Part shown: positions 7,167 through 16,046 of the stretch, in pieces
How the letters are laid out: the number at the start of each line of letters is the position of its first letter
Position numbering within the stretch: the stretch's first letter is position 1
Origin: Iningainema tapete BLCC-T55
GTDB lineage: Bacteria > Cyanobacteriota > Cyanobacteriia > Cyanobacteriales > Nostocaceae
DNA: 64,000 nucleotides
Assembly (NCBI RefSeq): GCF_014698965.1
Contig: NZ_JACXAE010000110.1
Span: 186,001 to 250,000 of the forward strand
Direction of reading: 5' to 3'
Notes under the pieces: model-generated
The model's database searches: none
What the model saw: the letters and a program-made list of their open reading frames with translations, nothing else
Told to the model about the DNA's origin: nothing
Translations under genes and position numbers: made by a program

Positions 7167-7994
7167 CTCTACTGGCGTGTCGAGTCTGCTCCACTCTTCC
7201 CAAGAACCATCGTAATTGCGTACATTATGGTAGCCTAACAAGTACTTTAAGACAAACCAAGTATGGGATGAGCGTGCCCCAATTGCACAGTAGGTTATGA
7301 CTTCTTTGTTAGGGGTAATACCCTTGCTGCTATATAAGGTGTAAAGTTCTTCGGCTGATTTGAAAGTTTCATCTTCATTTTGGGCTAATTCATAAAAAAT
7401 GTGAACTGCACCAGGAATATGCCCTGCACGCTCATCCTTGAGTGGTGGTTTCATGGCGAACCATTCACCAGTGTACTCTTGGGGTGTACGTACATCTACC
7501 AAAACAGTTTCTGGCTTAGCGATCGCCGCTTGTACCTGTTCTTGTAGCGCACGTATGCTGGAATCAGGTTCGGGTACTATGTATGTAGTTGGCGTGATAG
7601 TGGGAATTTCGCTTGTCATGGGGCGTGATAAAGTGATCCATTTTTTACGCCCACCATTCATTACTCGCACATCGTTATGTCCGAAGACTTTGAGGAACCA
7701 AAAGACGCAAGCGGCGATCGCACTATGACTGCCATAAACAATAATAGTCGTGTCGTTAGTAATACCTGATTGCGTAAGCAATTCTTCTAAAGCCTTGGCA
7801 TCAAAGTTGAAACGGTAATTGGGCTGTAAAATTGTCGTGAATGCATTCCAGAAGACTGCGCCTTGAATATGTCCAGATTCATAAGCTGTTGCATTCATGT
7901 CCACTTCGATAAGTCGCACTTTGGGATCGCGTAAATGCTCGGCAACCCATTGGGTGTCTACAATAACTTCAGGATGAGCGTAGTTTAAAATCAT
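7158..7994 (-). CDS. Thiosulfate/3-mercaptopyruvate sulfurtransferase (tandem rhodanese)
   Basis: A 278-residue two-domain rhodanese. The N-terminal domain (VRLIEVDMN...YESGHIQGAVFWN) is inactive, with no catalytic Cys in YGSHSAIAA. The C-terminal domain carries LVDVRTPQEYTG and the active-site loop CAIGARS with Cys236, followed by GYHNVRNYDGSWEEWS. It transfers sulfane sulfur from thiosulfate or mercaptopyruvate to an acceptor thiol or cyanide. AAGGAG precedes the ATG. Convergent 3' overlap with the ferredoxin-MBL gene, and cysE follows upstream on the same strand, consistent with a sulfur metabolism group. Confidence 0.93.
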   Translation of the reverse strand: MILNYAHPEVIVDTQWVAEHLRDPKVRLIEVDMNATAYESGHIQGAVFWNAFTTILQPNYRFNFDAKALEELLTQSGITNDTTIIVYGSHSAIAACVFWFLKVFGHNDVRVMNGGRKKWITLSRPMTSEIPTITPTTYIVPEPDSSIRALQEQVQAAIAKPETVLVDVRTPQEYTGEWFAMKPPLKDERAGHIPGAVHIFYELAQNEDETFKSAEELYTLYSSKGITPNKEVITYCAIGARSSHTWFVLKYLLGYHNVRNYDGSWEEWSRLDTPVELV

Positions 7995-8097
7995 CGTCTA
8001 TACTCCTTGCTCTAAAACTGTGATGAAGCTAGAGTAAAACTCATGGACAAACTACGCCTAGTCCTCGAAAGAGTACACTTAACTTTTGTGTTTCTAG

Positions 8098-8805
8098 TTA
8101 AATTCCCGCACCATCTAGAAAATCTTCAATTACTCCGTCATTCTTGCATTTACCATTGCTATTATGCGCAAAAGACAAAGGTTTAGCTTGTAACTGTTCA
8201 ATTTGTGTCTGTAGCGCCTTGATTCGTTCAAATAAGGCGCGAATTACTTCTGCTTCCACATCGCGCAAGTTGTTATGAGCAAGAATATCAGCTAAGTCGT
8301 CTTCTTTACGAGTCAAACGCCCTGGTATACCTACTACAGTGGTGTTACTTGGCACGTCTCGCAGCACTACTGAACCCGCGCCAATGCGCACATTGTCGCC
8401 AATTTGAATATTTCCCAATACCTTTGCACCAGCGCCCACAACTACGCAAGAGCCTACAGTCGGATGGCGTTTACCTGTTTGTTTTCCTGTACCACCCAAC
8501 GTCACTCCTTGATAAATCAGGGTATAGTCGCCTACTACTGCTGTCTCACCAATGACAACTCCCATGCCATGATCGATAAACACTCCCTTACCAATTTTTG
8601 CTCCTGGATGAATTTCAATCCCAGTTAAAAATCTACTTATCTGAGAAATAAATCGAGGGATAAAGGGAATTCCAGTTTTGTAAAGCCGATGTGCTAGTCG
8701 ATGCAAAACTAGAGCATGGAGTCCTGGATAGCATAGTATCACTTCCAACCAATTACGGGCTGCAGGATCGCTCTCATAAATTGTGCGCAAATCAGTTAAT
8801 AGCAT
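8098..8805 (-). CDS. cysE: Serine O-acetyltransferase
   Basis: Makes O-acetylserine from serine and acetyl-CoA, the first step of cysteine synthesis. It has the CysE N-terminal helical part (ESDPAARNWLEVILCYPGLHAL) and left-handed beta-helix hexapeptides with HPGAKIGKGVFIDHGMGVVIGE and VTLGGTGK, the catalytic His/Asp region. The C-terminal tail (EVIRALFERIKALQTQIEQL) is coiled-coil-like. I start at ATG 8805, which gives the family N-terminus with GAG upstream; an in-frame ATG at 8871 would add 22 atypical residues. It is divergent from the Rrf2 gene and may be its target. Confidence 0.93.
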   Translation of the reverse strand: MLLTDLRTIYESDPAARNWLEVILCYPGLHALVLHRLAHRLYKTGIPFIPRFISQISRFLTGIEIHPGAKIGKGVFIDHGMGVVIGETAVVGDYTLIYQGVTLGGTGKQTGKRHPTVGSCVVVGAGAKVLGNIQIGDNVRIGAGSVVLRDVPSNTTVVGIPGRLTRKEDDLADILAHNNLRDVEAEVIRALFERIKALQTQIEQLQAKPLSFAHNSNGKCKNDGVIEDFLDGAGI

Positions 8806-9019
8806 AATTTGCTCAAAAAAGCTTGTTTTGTATGGGTTTGAACAATTCCCACTCTTCAGGTATGAAGGCATTTTACAAATTTCTGTTCAATAAACCACTG
8901 TTATTTGGTAATAATATAGTATTTTTATAAGTTGTAAGCAGTATTTGATGACACAAATATCAGTTTAGCAGCTTATTCTATATAAAATACGTCTAATTAA
9001 TCAATAAATAGTAGTATTT

Positions 9020-9490
9020 ATGCATACGGATTTGATTAGTAAAAATTATGCTCTCCTTGACTTGTCATCTAAAGTTGAATATGCATTGCTAGCACTCTTA
9101 GAACTAGCAAGTCATAAGCAGAAGAAAATCGCCATCCCTTTAACCATGAGCGAGATTACGGCTCAGCAAGCTATCCCAGAACGTTATTTAGAACAAATTC
9201 TCGCTAGTTTGCGACGTGCTGGGTTAGTGCAGAGTCAACGTGGCTCGAAAGGAGGCTTTGTTTTGGCGCGTGAACCACATCAAATTACTCTACTGGAAAT
9301 TGTGATGTTGGTAGAAGGAGAGAAGAAAGAGAGAAATTCTGAGCCTTGTACGTTGGAACGAAGTTTGGTTAATGAAATATGGGAACAAGCTAATGCGGTT
9401 TCTGTACAGGTTTTGCAAAAGTTAACACTCCAAGATTTGTATCAGCAACGAGAAGCTCGAATGCAGCATAGTCCAATGTATTATATTTAG
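9020..9490 (+). CDS. Rrf2 family transcriptional regulator
   Basis: A winged-helix Rrf2 protein of 156 residues: LSSKVEYALLALLELASH, IPERYLEQILASLRRAGLVQSQRGSKGG (recognition helix and wing). There is only one Cys (SEPCTLE), so it lacks the three-Cys cluster site of IscR and is closer to CymR-like or cluster-free members. It is divergent from cysE across a ~210-base AT-rich gap, which suggests control of cysteine synthesis. That target is inferred from position. Confidence 0.9.
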   Translation: MHTDLISKNYALLDLSSKVEYALLALLELASHKQKKIAIPLTMSEITAQQAIPERYLEQILASLRRAGLVQSQRGSKGGFVLAREPHQITLLEIVMLVEGEKKERNSEPCTLERSLVNEIWEQANAVSVQVLQKLTLQDLYQQREARMQHSPMYYI

Positions 9491-9493
9491 CTA

Positions 9494-11137
9494 TCATACC
9501 CCGTAAATTCTGGGGTATGGATTGAGGAGTGTCTTGGCTTGATAGACATAAATGACGTTGACTTCCACCCCACCGCGTCGAATTGGTATTGTTTCAATCT
9601 CAGTGAGGCTACTAAAGTGAGTTCGATAGTTATCCATCAAGTCTTTTCTCAGGTTAAAGGGGGCAGTAGTGATGTAAAGCGCGTCTTTTCCCAGCCATTG
9701 AGTAGCTGTTGACCAAAAAGCAAAGCCACGCAAATCCTTACCAATATCAAAGCAAGTAATTGGGATGTGGGCTAGGGGTTCAAGGGACATGGCGATCGGT
9801 CCACCAAGATAATAGCGATTGGTAAAGATAAAGTCAGATTTTTGTAGTGCCGCACTCAGCACAGGAGAATCAGCAAAGCCACGCCGCAGTTGGTAAATAT
9901 CAATTAACTCTGTAGAAGGATCATCTTTGGGAGGTAAGAATCCTCCCATGAAGGCATATTGGCTTGGTTTTTGCAGTATTCCTGTTGTCGTTTGCAGTAA
10001 GGCAATTAGTAAGATGGTAGCAACCACAATTCCCGAACCTAAGAGCCAACGTCGTAGCCAAAGTCGCGATCGCGAATCCCAAATCGTTGCCTGTTGTCCT
10101 AACAGCAATGTTATGCCCCAAAATCCTGGCATCGACCAAGCTGGCAAAATTTGTCGATATCCGCCTAAAAGAGTAAAGCCGAAAATTACAGGTAGGGAAA
10201 CCCATAAAATCAAGAGCGTGAAAGCGGAAAAATTTTCCGGACTCTTTAGTGATTTGCGCGAAAGAATTGGTTTCAATGATAAAGAGCGCAAACTTACCCA
10301 CCAAAGAGGTAATCCGATTGTTGGGAACAGGTAAGCTACAGAAGCTAAACCAGTGACTCCTACCGAGATCAGGCTGTAGCCGCTTTTTGGCACTGCTCGC
10401 TCTGATTGAAAGCGAAAGGATACCCAATCATGTTGGATATTCCAAAATATAATTGGCGAGATGGTGATAAAAAATAAGCCTAACCCCAGCCATGCCCAAG
10501 GAGAACGAATAACACAGCGATAACGTGGACTAGTCAAGCAAAAACCAATTAGCCCCAGTCCCAAAATAAAACCGTGATATTTACTATCGCATGCTAATCC
10601 AACTAAGATACCAAGGTAACACAAGCGGTAACTGGGGACGTAGGAATGAAATGAGTCGGCTCGTTGTTGATCCCCGCTTTGCCGAAAAAATTCGTTAACT
10701 GCAACATATAAACTGGCAGACCAAAAAAACATGAGTGGGCTGTCAGGTAAACTTAAAATGCCAAAACCAATGAGAAAAATGGGACTGATGGTGGCGATCG
10801 CCAAAGTCAGACTAGCAGCTTTGGGTGAGAATAATTTTAAGCCAACCAGATACAGTAGCAGCAAACTGCCTGTATGCCCAATCAACGCTCCCATGCGAAT
10901 CGTAAATTGAGACACAACTCCAGTCAACCAAGGACCAAAACCAGTTGTCAGCGCCACCATAACTGGATGGTCGAAATAACTCCAGTCTAAATGTAAGCTG
11001 TAAAGATAGTAGTAAGCTTCATCAAAGGTAGGATAAAGCCAGCAAGCAAGGAAAGCTCGAAACAGCAGTCCCCCAACCAGCAAAAAAAGCACCAACTGAT
11101 TAGTTTTTTGAGCCAACCATTTCAGAGCTATTTGCAT
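9494..11137 (-). CDS. Membrane glycosyltransferase, GT39/ArnT-like
   Basis: A 547-residue polytopic protein. The first luminal loop has FDEAYYYLYSLHLDWSYFDHPVMVAL, the DE and HP motifs typical of polyprenyl-phosphate-dependent sugar transferases (GT39/GT83, ArnT/PMT fold). About ten hydrophobic segments follow, then a soluble C-terminal region (FTNRYYLGGPIAMSL). It would move a sugar from a lipid carrier to a lipid or protein acceptor at the membrane; the acceptor is unknown. It directly abuts the stop of the DUF202 gene, so they may be co-transcribed. Confidence 0.85.
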   Translation of the reverse strand: MQIALKWLAQKTNQLVLFLLVGGLLFRAFLACWLYPTFDEAYYYLYSLHLDWSYFDHPVMVALTTGFGPWLTGVVSQFTIRMGALIGHTGSLLLLYLVGLKLFSPKAASLTLAIATISPIFLIGFGILSLPDSPLMFFWSASLYVAVNEFFRQSGDQQRADSFHSYVPSYRLCYLGILVGLACDSKYHGFILGLGLIGFCLTSPRYRCVIRSPWAWLGLGLFFITISPIIFWNIQHDWVSFRFQSERAVPKSGYSLISVGVTGLASVAYLFPTIGLPLWWVSLRSLSLKPILSRKSLKSPENFSAFTLLILWVSLPVIFGFTLLGGYRQILPAWSMPGFWGITLLLGQQATIWDSRSRLWLRRWLLGSGIVVATILLIALLQTTTGILQKPSQYAFMGGFLPPKDDPSTELIDIYQLRRGFADSPVLSAALQKSDFIFTNRYYLGGPIAMSLEPLAHIPITCFDIGKDLRGFAFWSTATQWLGKDALYITTAPFNLRKDLMDNYRTHFSSLTEIETIPIRRGGVEVNVIYVYQAKTLLNPYPRIYGV

Positions 11138-11560
11138 TTACTCAACTATAACTGAATTCAACAAATCTAAGGGTACTGTAAAAACATAATAAATAACCCC
11201 TATACCTAAAAGTATTACGGCAAGAGCAGAGAGAATTACCCAACGATCCGCTGGTTCATAGTTATCGTTGTCAATATCACGCCGCACAACAAGGTAGTGC
11301 TGAGTTGAAAATATTACTGTCAACAAACCAACTAATGCAAAGGCTAAACCCAACTTCCAACCGGTTCCTGGGGGTTGCGGTGCTAAAGGAGGGCGGAGAA
11401 TACGCAGGCGAACAATTAGAACACCAAATCCCATCAAAGCGATCCCACTACGCATCCAAGCTAGATAAGTACGTTCATTGGCTAGGTGTTCTCGTACTCG
11501 ATCTGCACTACGTTTCTTGATATTTTCTAAATTATGTGTATTTTCTGTTTCTATTTTCAT
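11138..11560 (-). CDS. DUF202 (YidH-like) membrane protein
   Basis: About 140 residues with the DUF202 signature REHLANERTYLAWMRSGIALMGFG followed by three hydrophobic segments (LGLAFALVGLLTVIFS; VILSALAVILLGIGVIYYVF). Function is unknown; the family is found in bacterial and vacuolar membranes. ATG 11560 is preferred over a GTG four codons upstream. It is immediately upstream of the GT39 gene with no gap. Confidence 0.88.
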   Translation of the reverse strand: MKIETENTHNLENIKKRSADRVREHLANERTYLAWMRSGIALMGFGVLIVRLRILRPPLAPQPPGTGWKLGLAFALVGLLTVIFSTQHYLVVRRDIDNDNYEPADRWVILSALAVILLGIGVIYYVFTVPLDLLNSVIVE

Positions 11561-11637
11561 AAATTGTCTCACGCTAAGACGCTAAGACGCGCTTGAAGAA
11601 CGCGAAAAAATGTGGTTGAAATTAGATAAGATAAAGT

Positions 11638-11671
11638 AGGGTGCGCCATTCGCAGTGTAACGCACCTTAAT
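11638..11671. repeat. Hairpin repeat between cadD-like and DUF202 genes
   Basis: GTAGGGTGCG and CGCACCTTA pair imperfectly around a ~15-base loop. The GTAGGGTGCG core is a common intergenic motif in cyanobacteria. Only one copy of this type was noted here. Confidence 0.4.
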
Positions 11672-11706
11672 CAAAGGTATTAATAACTGATTCTAGAGAT
11701 ATTTAA

Positions 11707-12408
11707 TCATTTTACTGTTTGCCAGATGTGACTGTTCTGAGCTAGTAGACAAAAACAGCTTAACACGATAGAAAGTACAGCTAAAACAGGATTTTCTAAA
11801 GTATGACTTTTGAGCATAATCACAACGCCCAACCCAATCAGAACAAAGGGAACAAGTTGATTACCATAGGTAGTGAGGATGTTGGCGATCGCACTAGTAC
11901 GAGTTAACTGATAGGCAGCATAACACCAAACACCTACTAAACTGAAGAATACAGCAAGAATCACAACAAGGCTGAACCAAGTACTGGTAGCAAATAATGG
12001 TGCATAAATAGCAACATTATCACCTCCATTAGCAATTGTGATTGCTGCTACACTGTAACTTTGAGGAGAGAGAAAGCTAGTAAACCAATTAATCGAATGT
12101 TCTTCTGTATTCACTTGAGCTTCTTCAGCATCTTGATTCAACCAGCGATTAATTCCAATCACAATTGGCAAAATTCCTAACAATCCAATCCAAGCAGGAG
12201 GTATCAAAAGGCTCCCAAAGAAACTAGGTAAGCTGAGAACAATTAGGGAAGCAAAACCAAGATATTGCCCCATAACAATGTGATGGCGACGAAACAATGC
12301 ATTCACCTGAGAGAACAAAAGCGACAAAATCACAATATCGTCAAGGTTAGTAACAGCAAAAGCAGTTATCCCTGTGGGAATGGCGGTATATAATTCACTC
12401 ATTTTCAT
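11707..12408 (-). CDS. CadD-family (cadmium resistance) transporter, copy 1
   Basis: A 233-residue membrane protein of the Cad family: ITAFAVTNLDDIVILSLLFSQV in the first helix, RRHHIVMGQYLGFASLIVLS, GLLGILPIVIGINRW, then IANGGDNVAIYAPLFA in the fourth segment. The paired acidic motifs TNLDD and GGDN are characteristic. Staphylococcal CadD confers modest cadmium resistance; cyanobacterial substrates are not established. It is divergent from the LysR gene; two more paralogs lie on the other side of lysR. Confidence 0.88.
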   Translation of the reverse strand: MKMSELYTAIPTGITAFAVTNLDDIVILSLLFSQVNALFRRHHIVMGQYLGFASLIVLSLPSFFGSLLIPPAWIGLLGILPIVIGINRWLNQDAEEAQVNTEEHSINWFTSFLSPQSYSVAAITIANGGDNVAIYAPLFATSTWFSLVVILAVFFSLVGVWCYAAYQLTRTSAIANILTTYGNQLVPFVLIGLGVVIMLKSHTLENPVLAVLSIVLSCFCLLAQNSHIWQTVK

Positions 12409-12679
12409 ATCTGTTAGAGGCGTAGTTTCAATTTATTGCCCTCCTTCAAATGATGCAAATACTATTTCTTTTCAAATCCATAGACTAAATTTATTAATTT
12501 TTTCATTAGTATGAAATATAACAGTTTAAAAAACACTCCTTAGCGATATATACTGAGTTTTGAGGAAAAATAAACTAAATCAATATCTACTAAAATTAGG
12601 TCAATTTACCGTATAATACCAACAGATCGTAAGCACCAGAGTGATCATACCAACTGCACGGGAAGGTTCAAAAGCCAAA

Positions 12680-13588
12680 ATGACGTTTGAGCAATTACGA
12701 ATTTTTCTAGCTGTTGCAGAATTTCTGCACTTTACCCGTGCTGCAGAAGCACTTTATATTACCCAGCCAGCAGTGAGTGCAGCCATTCAAAGCTTAGAAG
12801 TAGAATACGGCATAAAACTATTTCATCGGATTGGGCGTCACATTGAAATTACCGATGCTGGTAAGTTACTACAGGCGGAAGCGCAGAAAATTGTTGAGCA
12901 AGTTACTTTAACAGAGCAGGGTTTGCGAGAATTGAACGATTTGCAACGAGGCGAGTTAAAGTTGGGATCTAGTTTAACGATTGGTAACTACTGGTTACCA
13001 GAAAAAATTAGCAAGTTCAAGCGTCAGTATCCTGGGATTATTTTTAACTGTACACTAGGTAATGCAGAAGAAATCTGCCAAGGCACAGCAGCAGGATTGT
13101 TTGATTTTGGTTTCGTGACAGGAGAAGTAAAACTTTCACTTAAAAGCCAAATAGAACAAGAAGTTTTAGGAAGTGAACGTTTACAAATTGTCGTTGGGAA
13201 ATCTCACCCTTGGTATGAGCGTACAGAGATTTGCCCAGAGGAAATTCTTACCACTTCTTGGGTAATGCGAGAAGCGGGTTCTGGAGTACAGCAAATGTTT
13301 GAGCATGCTTTGCAAAATTGGGAAATTGATTTAACAAAATTAGATGTCGTTCTCGTTTTTAACAGTAGCGAGATGGTGAAAGCAGTGGTAGAAGGCGGTA
13401 TTGGTGCTGCGGCAATTCCTGAATTGATGGTAAAAAAAGAATTACAGTTATCTACACTTCATGCTGTCAGGATAATAGATCAAGAAACTGGCAGCAAGCT
13501 GGAAATTGTTCAACCTATTTGGAAGCTGAAGAATAAACAGCGTTTTCAAACTCGACTTGCTAGCGCGTTTGAGCAGATATTAACGTAG
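12680..13588 (+). CDS. LysR family transcriptional regulator
   Basis: A classical LTTR: winged HTH MTFEQLRIFLAVAEFLHFTRAAEALYITQPAVS near residues 1-35 and a substrate-binding domain (LKLGSSLTIGNYWLPEKISKF, VVEGGIGAAAIPELMV). ATG 12680 gives the standard N-terminus; an ATG-less extension to 12641 is unlikely. It lies between divergent cadD copy 1 and convergent cadD copy 2, so it probably regulates these transporters, with copy 1 as the nearest candidate. The inducer is unknown. Confidence 0.92.
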   Translation: MTFEQLRIFLAVAEFLHFTRAAEALYITQPAVSAAIQSLEVEYGIKLFHRIGRHIEITDAGKLLQAEAQKIVEQVTLTEQGLRELNDLQRGELKLGSSLTIGNYWLPEKISKFKRQYPGIIFNCTLGNAEEICQGTAAGLFDFGFVTGEVKLSLKSQIEQEVLGSERLQIVVGKSHPWYERTEICPEEILTTSWVMREAGSGVQQMFEHALQNWEIDLTKLDVVLVFNSSEMVKAVVEGGIGAAAIPELMVKKELQLSTLHAVRIIDQETGSKLEIVQPIWKLKNKQRFQTRLASAFEQILT

Positions 13589-13613
13589 AGACGCTCCGCC
13601 TGAGCGTCTTTAC
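13585..13613. terminator. GTAGAGACG-family hairpin between lysR and cadD copy 2
   Basis: Arms GTAGAGACGCTC and GAGCGTCTTTAC pair around CGCCT. It lies between the convergent lysR and cadD2 genes, and its right arm supplies the TAA stop of cadD2. It is a member of the hairpin family also present at 20849, 23759, 35920, 46463, 48470 and 61402. It probably works as a bidirectional terminator. Confidence 0.6.
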
Positions 13614-14293
13614 AAGATGTCCGATGAACTGGTATTGTCTTTGACTAAAATAGTCAAACATGCACAACTAGCAATTAGTTTTACCAAACTCAAAGCGTTG
13701 CTTTTAAGTACAATGAAAGCACCCAACGCAATCAAAACAAAAGGTACGAGAGAATTACCGTACTCAGTTAAGATATTGGCGATCGCTCTTTGATGGCTGA
13801 ATTTATATGCTGCATAGCACCAGACAGCTATGAGCAGCAAGAATACTACTATAATTGTGAAAAAACTACCTACGTCACTGCTGGCAAACAACGGCACATA
13901 TACACTAATGTTATCACTACCATTAGCTACAGTAACAACTGCTACACTGTAGGCTTGAGGAGACAAGATTGCTAGAGTGGATTCTGATTGCTCTATTTCA
14001 ACGTCAGTAGATGAATCTTCTTCTGGATTAACTAAACTGTTAATACCTATAGTAATAGGTATCAAACCCAGCAGTCCAATCAAGTTTGGTGGTAAGATTA
14101 AACCGCCTAATAAACCAGGAAGACTAGCAAACACTAATATTGTGAAACCTAAATACTGACCGACAACGATATGTCTAGGAGTGAATGTAGAATTCACTTG
14201 AGAGAAAAACAGCAATAAGATCACAATATCATCAATGTTGGTGGCACTAAAAGCTACTGCCCCGGTGCTAATTGCCGTAAATAATTGGTACAT
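13610..14293 (-). CDS. CadD-family transporter, copy 2
   Basis: About 227 residues with the same pattern as copy 1: GAVAFSATNIDDIVILLLFFSQV, PRHIVVGQYLGFTILVFASLPG, GLLGLIPITIGINSL, VANGSDNISVYVPLFAS. The start is ATG 14293; a TTG at 14314 would add seven residues. The stop lies inside the hairpin repeat. It is divergent from copy 3 across about 57 bases, which must hold both promoters. Confidence 0.87.
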   Translation of the reverse strand: MYQLFTAISTGAVAFSATNIDDIVILLLFFSQVNSTFTPRHIVVGQYLGFTILVFASLPGLLGGLILPPNLIGLLGLIPITIGINSLVNPEEDSSTDVEIEQSESTLAILSPQAYSVAVVTVANGSDNISVYVPLFASSDVGSFFTIIVVFLLLIAVWCYAAYKFSHQRAIANILTEYGNSLVPFVLIALGAFIVLKSNALSLVKLIASCACLTILVKDNTSSSDIL

Positions 14294-14350
14294 TATGGTA
14301 GTTAAGTCTGTCAAGTATTTAAATTACAGAATTTAAAATTGTCCCATTTT

Positions 14351-15010
14351 ATGAGTAGCCTCCAAACAGCCATTATTGAAAGTATAATCAGCTTCATTGC
14401 TACCAATATTGATGATATTCTGATTTTGCTACTATTTTTTTCACAAGTAGATGTGTTTCGTTGGCGATATATAGTTATTGGGCAGTACCTTGGTTTTTTA
14501 GCAATCGTGCTTGCTAGCTTACCAGGGTTTTTTGGTGGCTTAGTAGTACGACAAGAACTAATTGGATTACTGGGAATATTACCTATAGTAATTGGAATTA
14601 AACAACTAGTGGATAAGGAAGACGAAGCTACAGAAGTTCAGATAGTAACTAGTAATTTTACACAATCCTCACCTAGTAACCCCATAGTTTCTTTTCTCTT
14701 GAGTATTTTGCATCCTCAAGTTTACAAAGTAGCAGCGGTAACTTTAGCTAATGGCGGTGACAATATTGGTATCTACATCCCACTATTTGCTGGTAATAAT
14801 CTTGCTCGTTTAACCGTAATTATTGGTGTATTTTTTTTGATGGTAGGGATTTGGTGTTTGATTGCTTACTTTTTAGCCCGTCAAGCTTCTATTGCTTCAG
14901 TGTTAACCCGTTACGGTTCGTCTGCTGTACCTTTTGTACTGATTGCTTTGGGTGTGTTTATTCTCTACGAAAGAGGAACATTTAACTTACTACCCTGGGG
15001 AAAGTCTTAA
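14351..15010 (+). CDS. CadD-family transporter, copy 3
   Basis: About 219 residues: IISFIATNIDDILILLLFFSQV, WRYIVIGQYLGFLAIVLASLPG, LANGGDNIGIYIPLFAG. It shares the NIDD and GGDN motifs and the same helix order as the other two copies but differs in the loop after helix 3. The ATG at 14351 is preferred over TTG 14339. The 3' end overlaps the convergent TauE gene by four bases. Confidence 0.87.
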   Translation: MSSLQTAIIESIISFIATNIDDILILLLFFSQVDVFRWRYIVIGQYLGFLAIVLASLPGFFGGLVVRQELIGLLGILPIVIGIKQLVDKEDEATEVQIVTSNFTQSSPSNPIVSFLLSILHPQVYKVAAVTLANGGDNIGIYIPLFAGNNLARLTVIIGVFFLMVGIWCLIAYFLARQASIASVLTRYGSSAVPFVLIALGVFILYERGTFNLLPWGKS

Positions 15011-15795
15011 TACACTAATTTGCAACTTGTCATCAGCATGATTGTGTAAATCACAAACCTGAGTGGGCGTTGGGGAGCAATTTGACAAAGTTTAGCACCT
15101 ACTATCACTCCAGGAACAGAGCCTAACCAAATTGGTAATACCAAACTCCAATCTACTGTTCCCAAGCTCAGATGTCCAAGGGAGGTAAACAATAATAAGA
15201 TTGCTGCTTGGGAAATATCTGTACCAACTAACTTAGAAGTATCCAGGCAAAAGAAGGTAATTAGCACTAGTGCAAACATTGAGCCAGAAGCTATGCTAGT
15301 TAGTCCTACCAAACAACCTAAAACTGCTCCCATACTCATAGCCAAAATTTTCCCCACAACTGTAGACAGGTTTAACTTGGGCATTTCGGGTAACTTTAAC
15401 TTTGGGAAAAAAGTCAACAGTAGCATTTGTGTGAGTGCTAGCAACGTGACTAATAGAATCATTACCCCGATGAGGTGAAGCATTATATAGTCTACGTTCT
15501 GTCCGGTATGCTTGAGATAGTGCAACATCCCTATACCGAATAGCGATCCGGGTACACTCCCCATTGCTAACCACTGAACTGCTTGTATGTCAAGAGTCTT
15601 TTGTTGCCAATGTTTGTAGCCGCCAACAAACTTCATTAACGTGGCTGATACCACATCAGAACTGACGGCGATAGCTGGGGGAACTTGGAATACAAAAATT
15701 AACATGGGCGTAATCAAAGATGCGCCACCAATTCCCGTTAAACCAACGATGACGCCAACAAAGAAGCTGAGTAATGGTAGTAATGAATGGTCCAT
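15007..15795 (-). CDS. Sulfite exporter TauE/SafE family protein
   Basis: A 262-residue protein with TauE/SafE repeats: FFVGVIVGLTGIGGASLITPMLI and later GAVLGCLVGLTSIASGSMFALVLI, each opening a four-helix half. The family exports sulfite, sulfoacetate or other small anions. It ends tail-to-tail with CadD copy 3. Given the sulfur genes at 7-9.5 kb, anion or sulfite export is plausible, but the substrate is not shown by the sequence. Confidence 0.87.
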   Translation of the reverse strand: MDHSLLPLLSFFVGVIVGLTGIGGASLITPMLIFVFQVPPAIAVSSDVVSATLMKFVGGYKHWQQKTLDIQAVQWLAMGSVPGSLFGIGMLHYLKHTGQNVDYIMLHLIGVMILLVTLLALTQMLLLTFFPKLKLPEMPKLNLSTVVGKILAMSMGAVLGCLVGLTSIASGSMFALVLITFFCLDTSKLVGTDISQAAILLLFTSLGHLSLGTVDWSLVLPIWLGSVPGVIVGAKLCQIAPQRPLRFVIYTIMLMTSCKLVY

Positions 15796-15942
15796 GTTGC
15801 TGTCCTATCACAAGCTTTGAGCGTAGGTTTAATATCTATTGTAAATACATAATGTCGATTAGGTTACCGTATTTATACAATTAAGTTTGTAAAGCATCTG
15901 CTTTTTATCCCCCGAGAAATAAATTTATAGGCTCACAGCTCA

Positions 15943-16020
15943 AGTAAGCTAAAGCTTACTAGATATATTCAGTCCGTTTTAACGGACTTCGGCTATAAGC
16001 CTTGAACTTCAGTTCAAGGC
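15943..16020. repeat. Three perfect hairpins at exact 28-bp spacing
   Basis: AGTAAGCT/AGCTTACT (15943-15960), AGTCCGTT/AACGGACT (15971-15988) and GCCTTGAAC/GTTCAAGGC (15999-16020). Each is a perfect stem with a 2-4 base loop, separated by 10-base linkers, so the starts are exactly 28 bases apart. It lies between the divergent tauE and PAP2 genes. The structure resembles a MITE-like or structured-RNA repeat; its function is unknown. Confidence 0.7.
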
Positions 16021-16046
16021 ATACTGAGTTATAGAGGCTTTTGGCA

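Noticed and set aside
9927-10334. Long plus-strand frame opposite the GT39 glycosyltransferase
   Set aside because: Shadow of a polytopic membrane protein gene in another frame; composition follows the complement.
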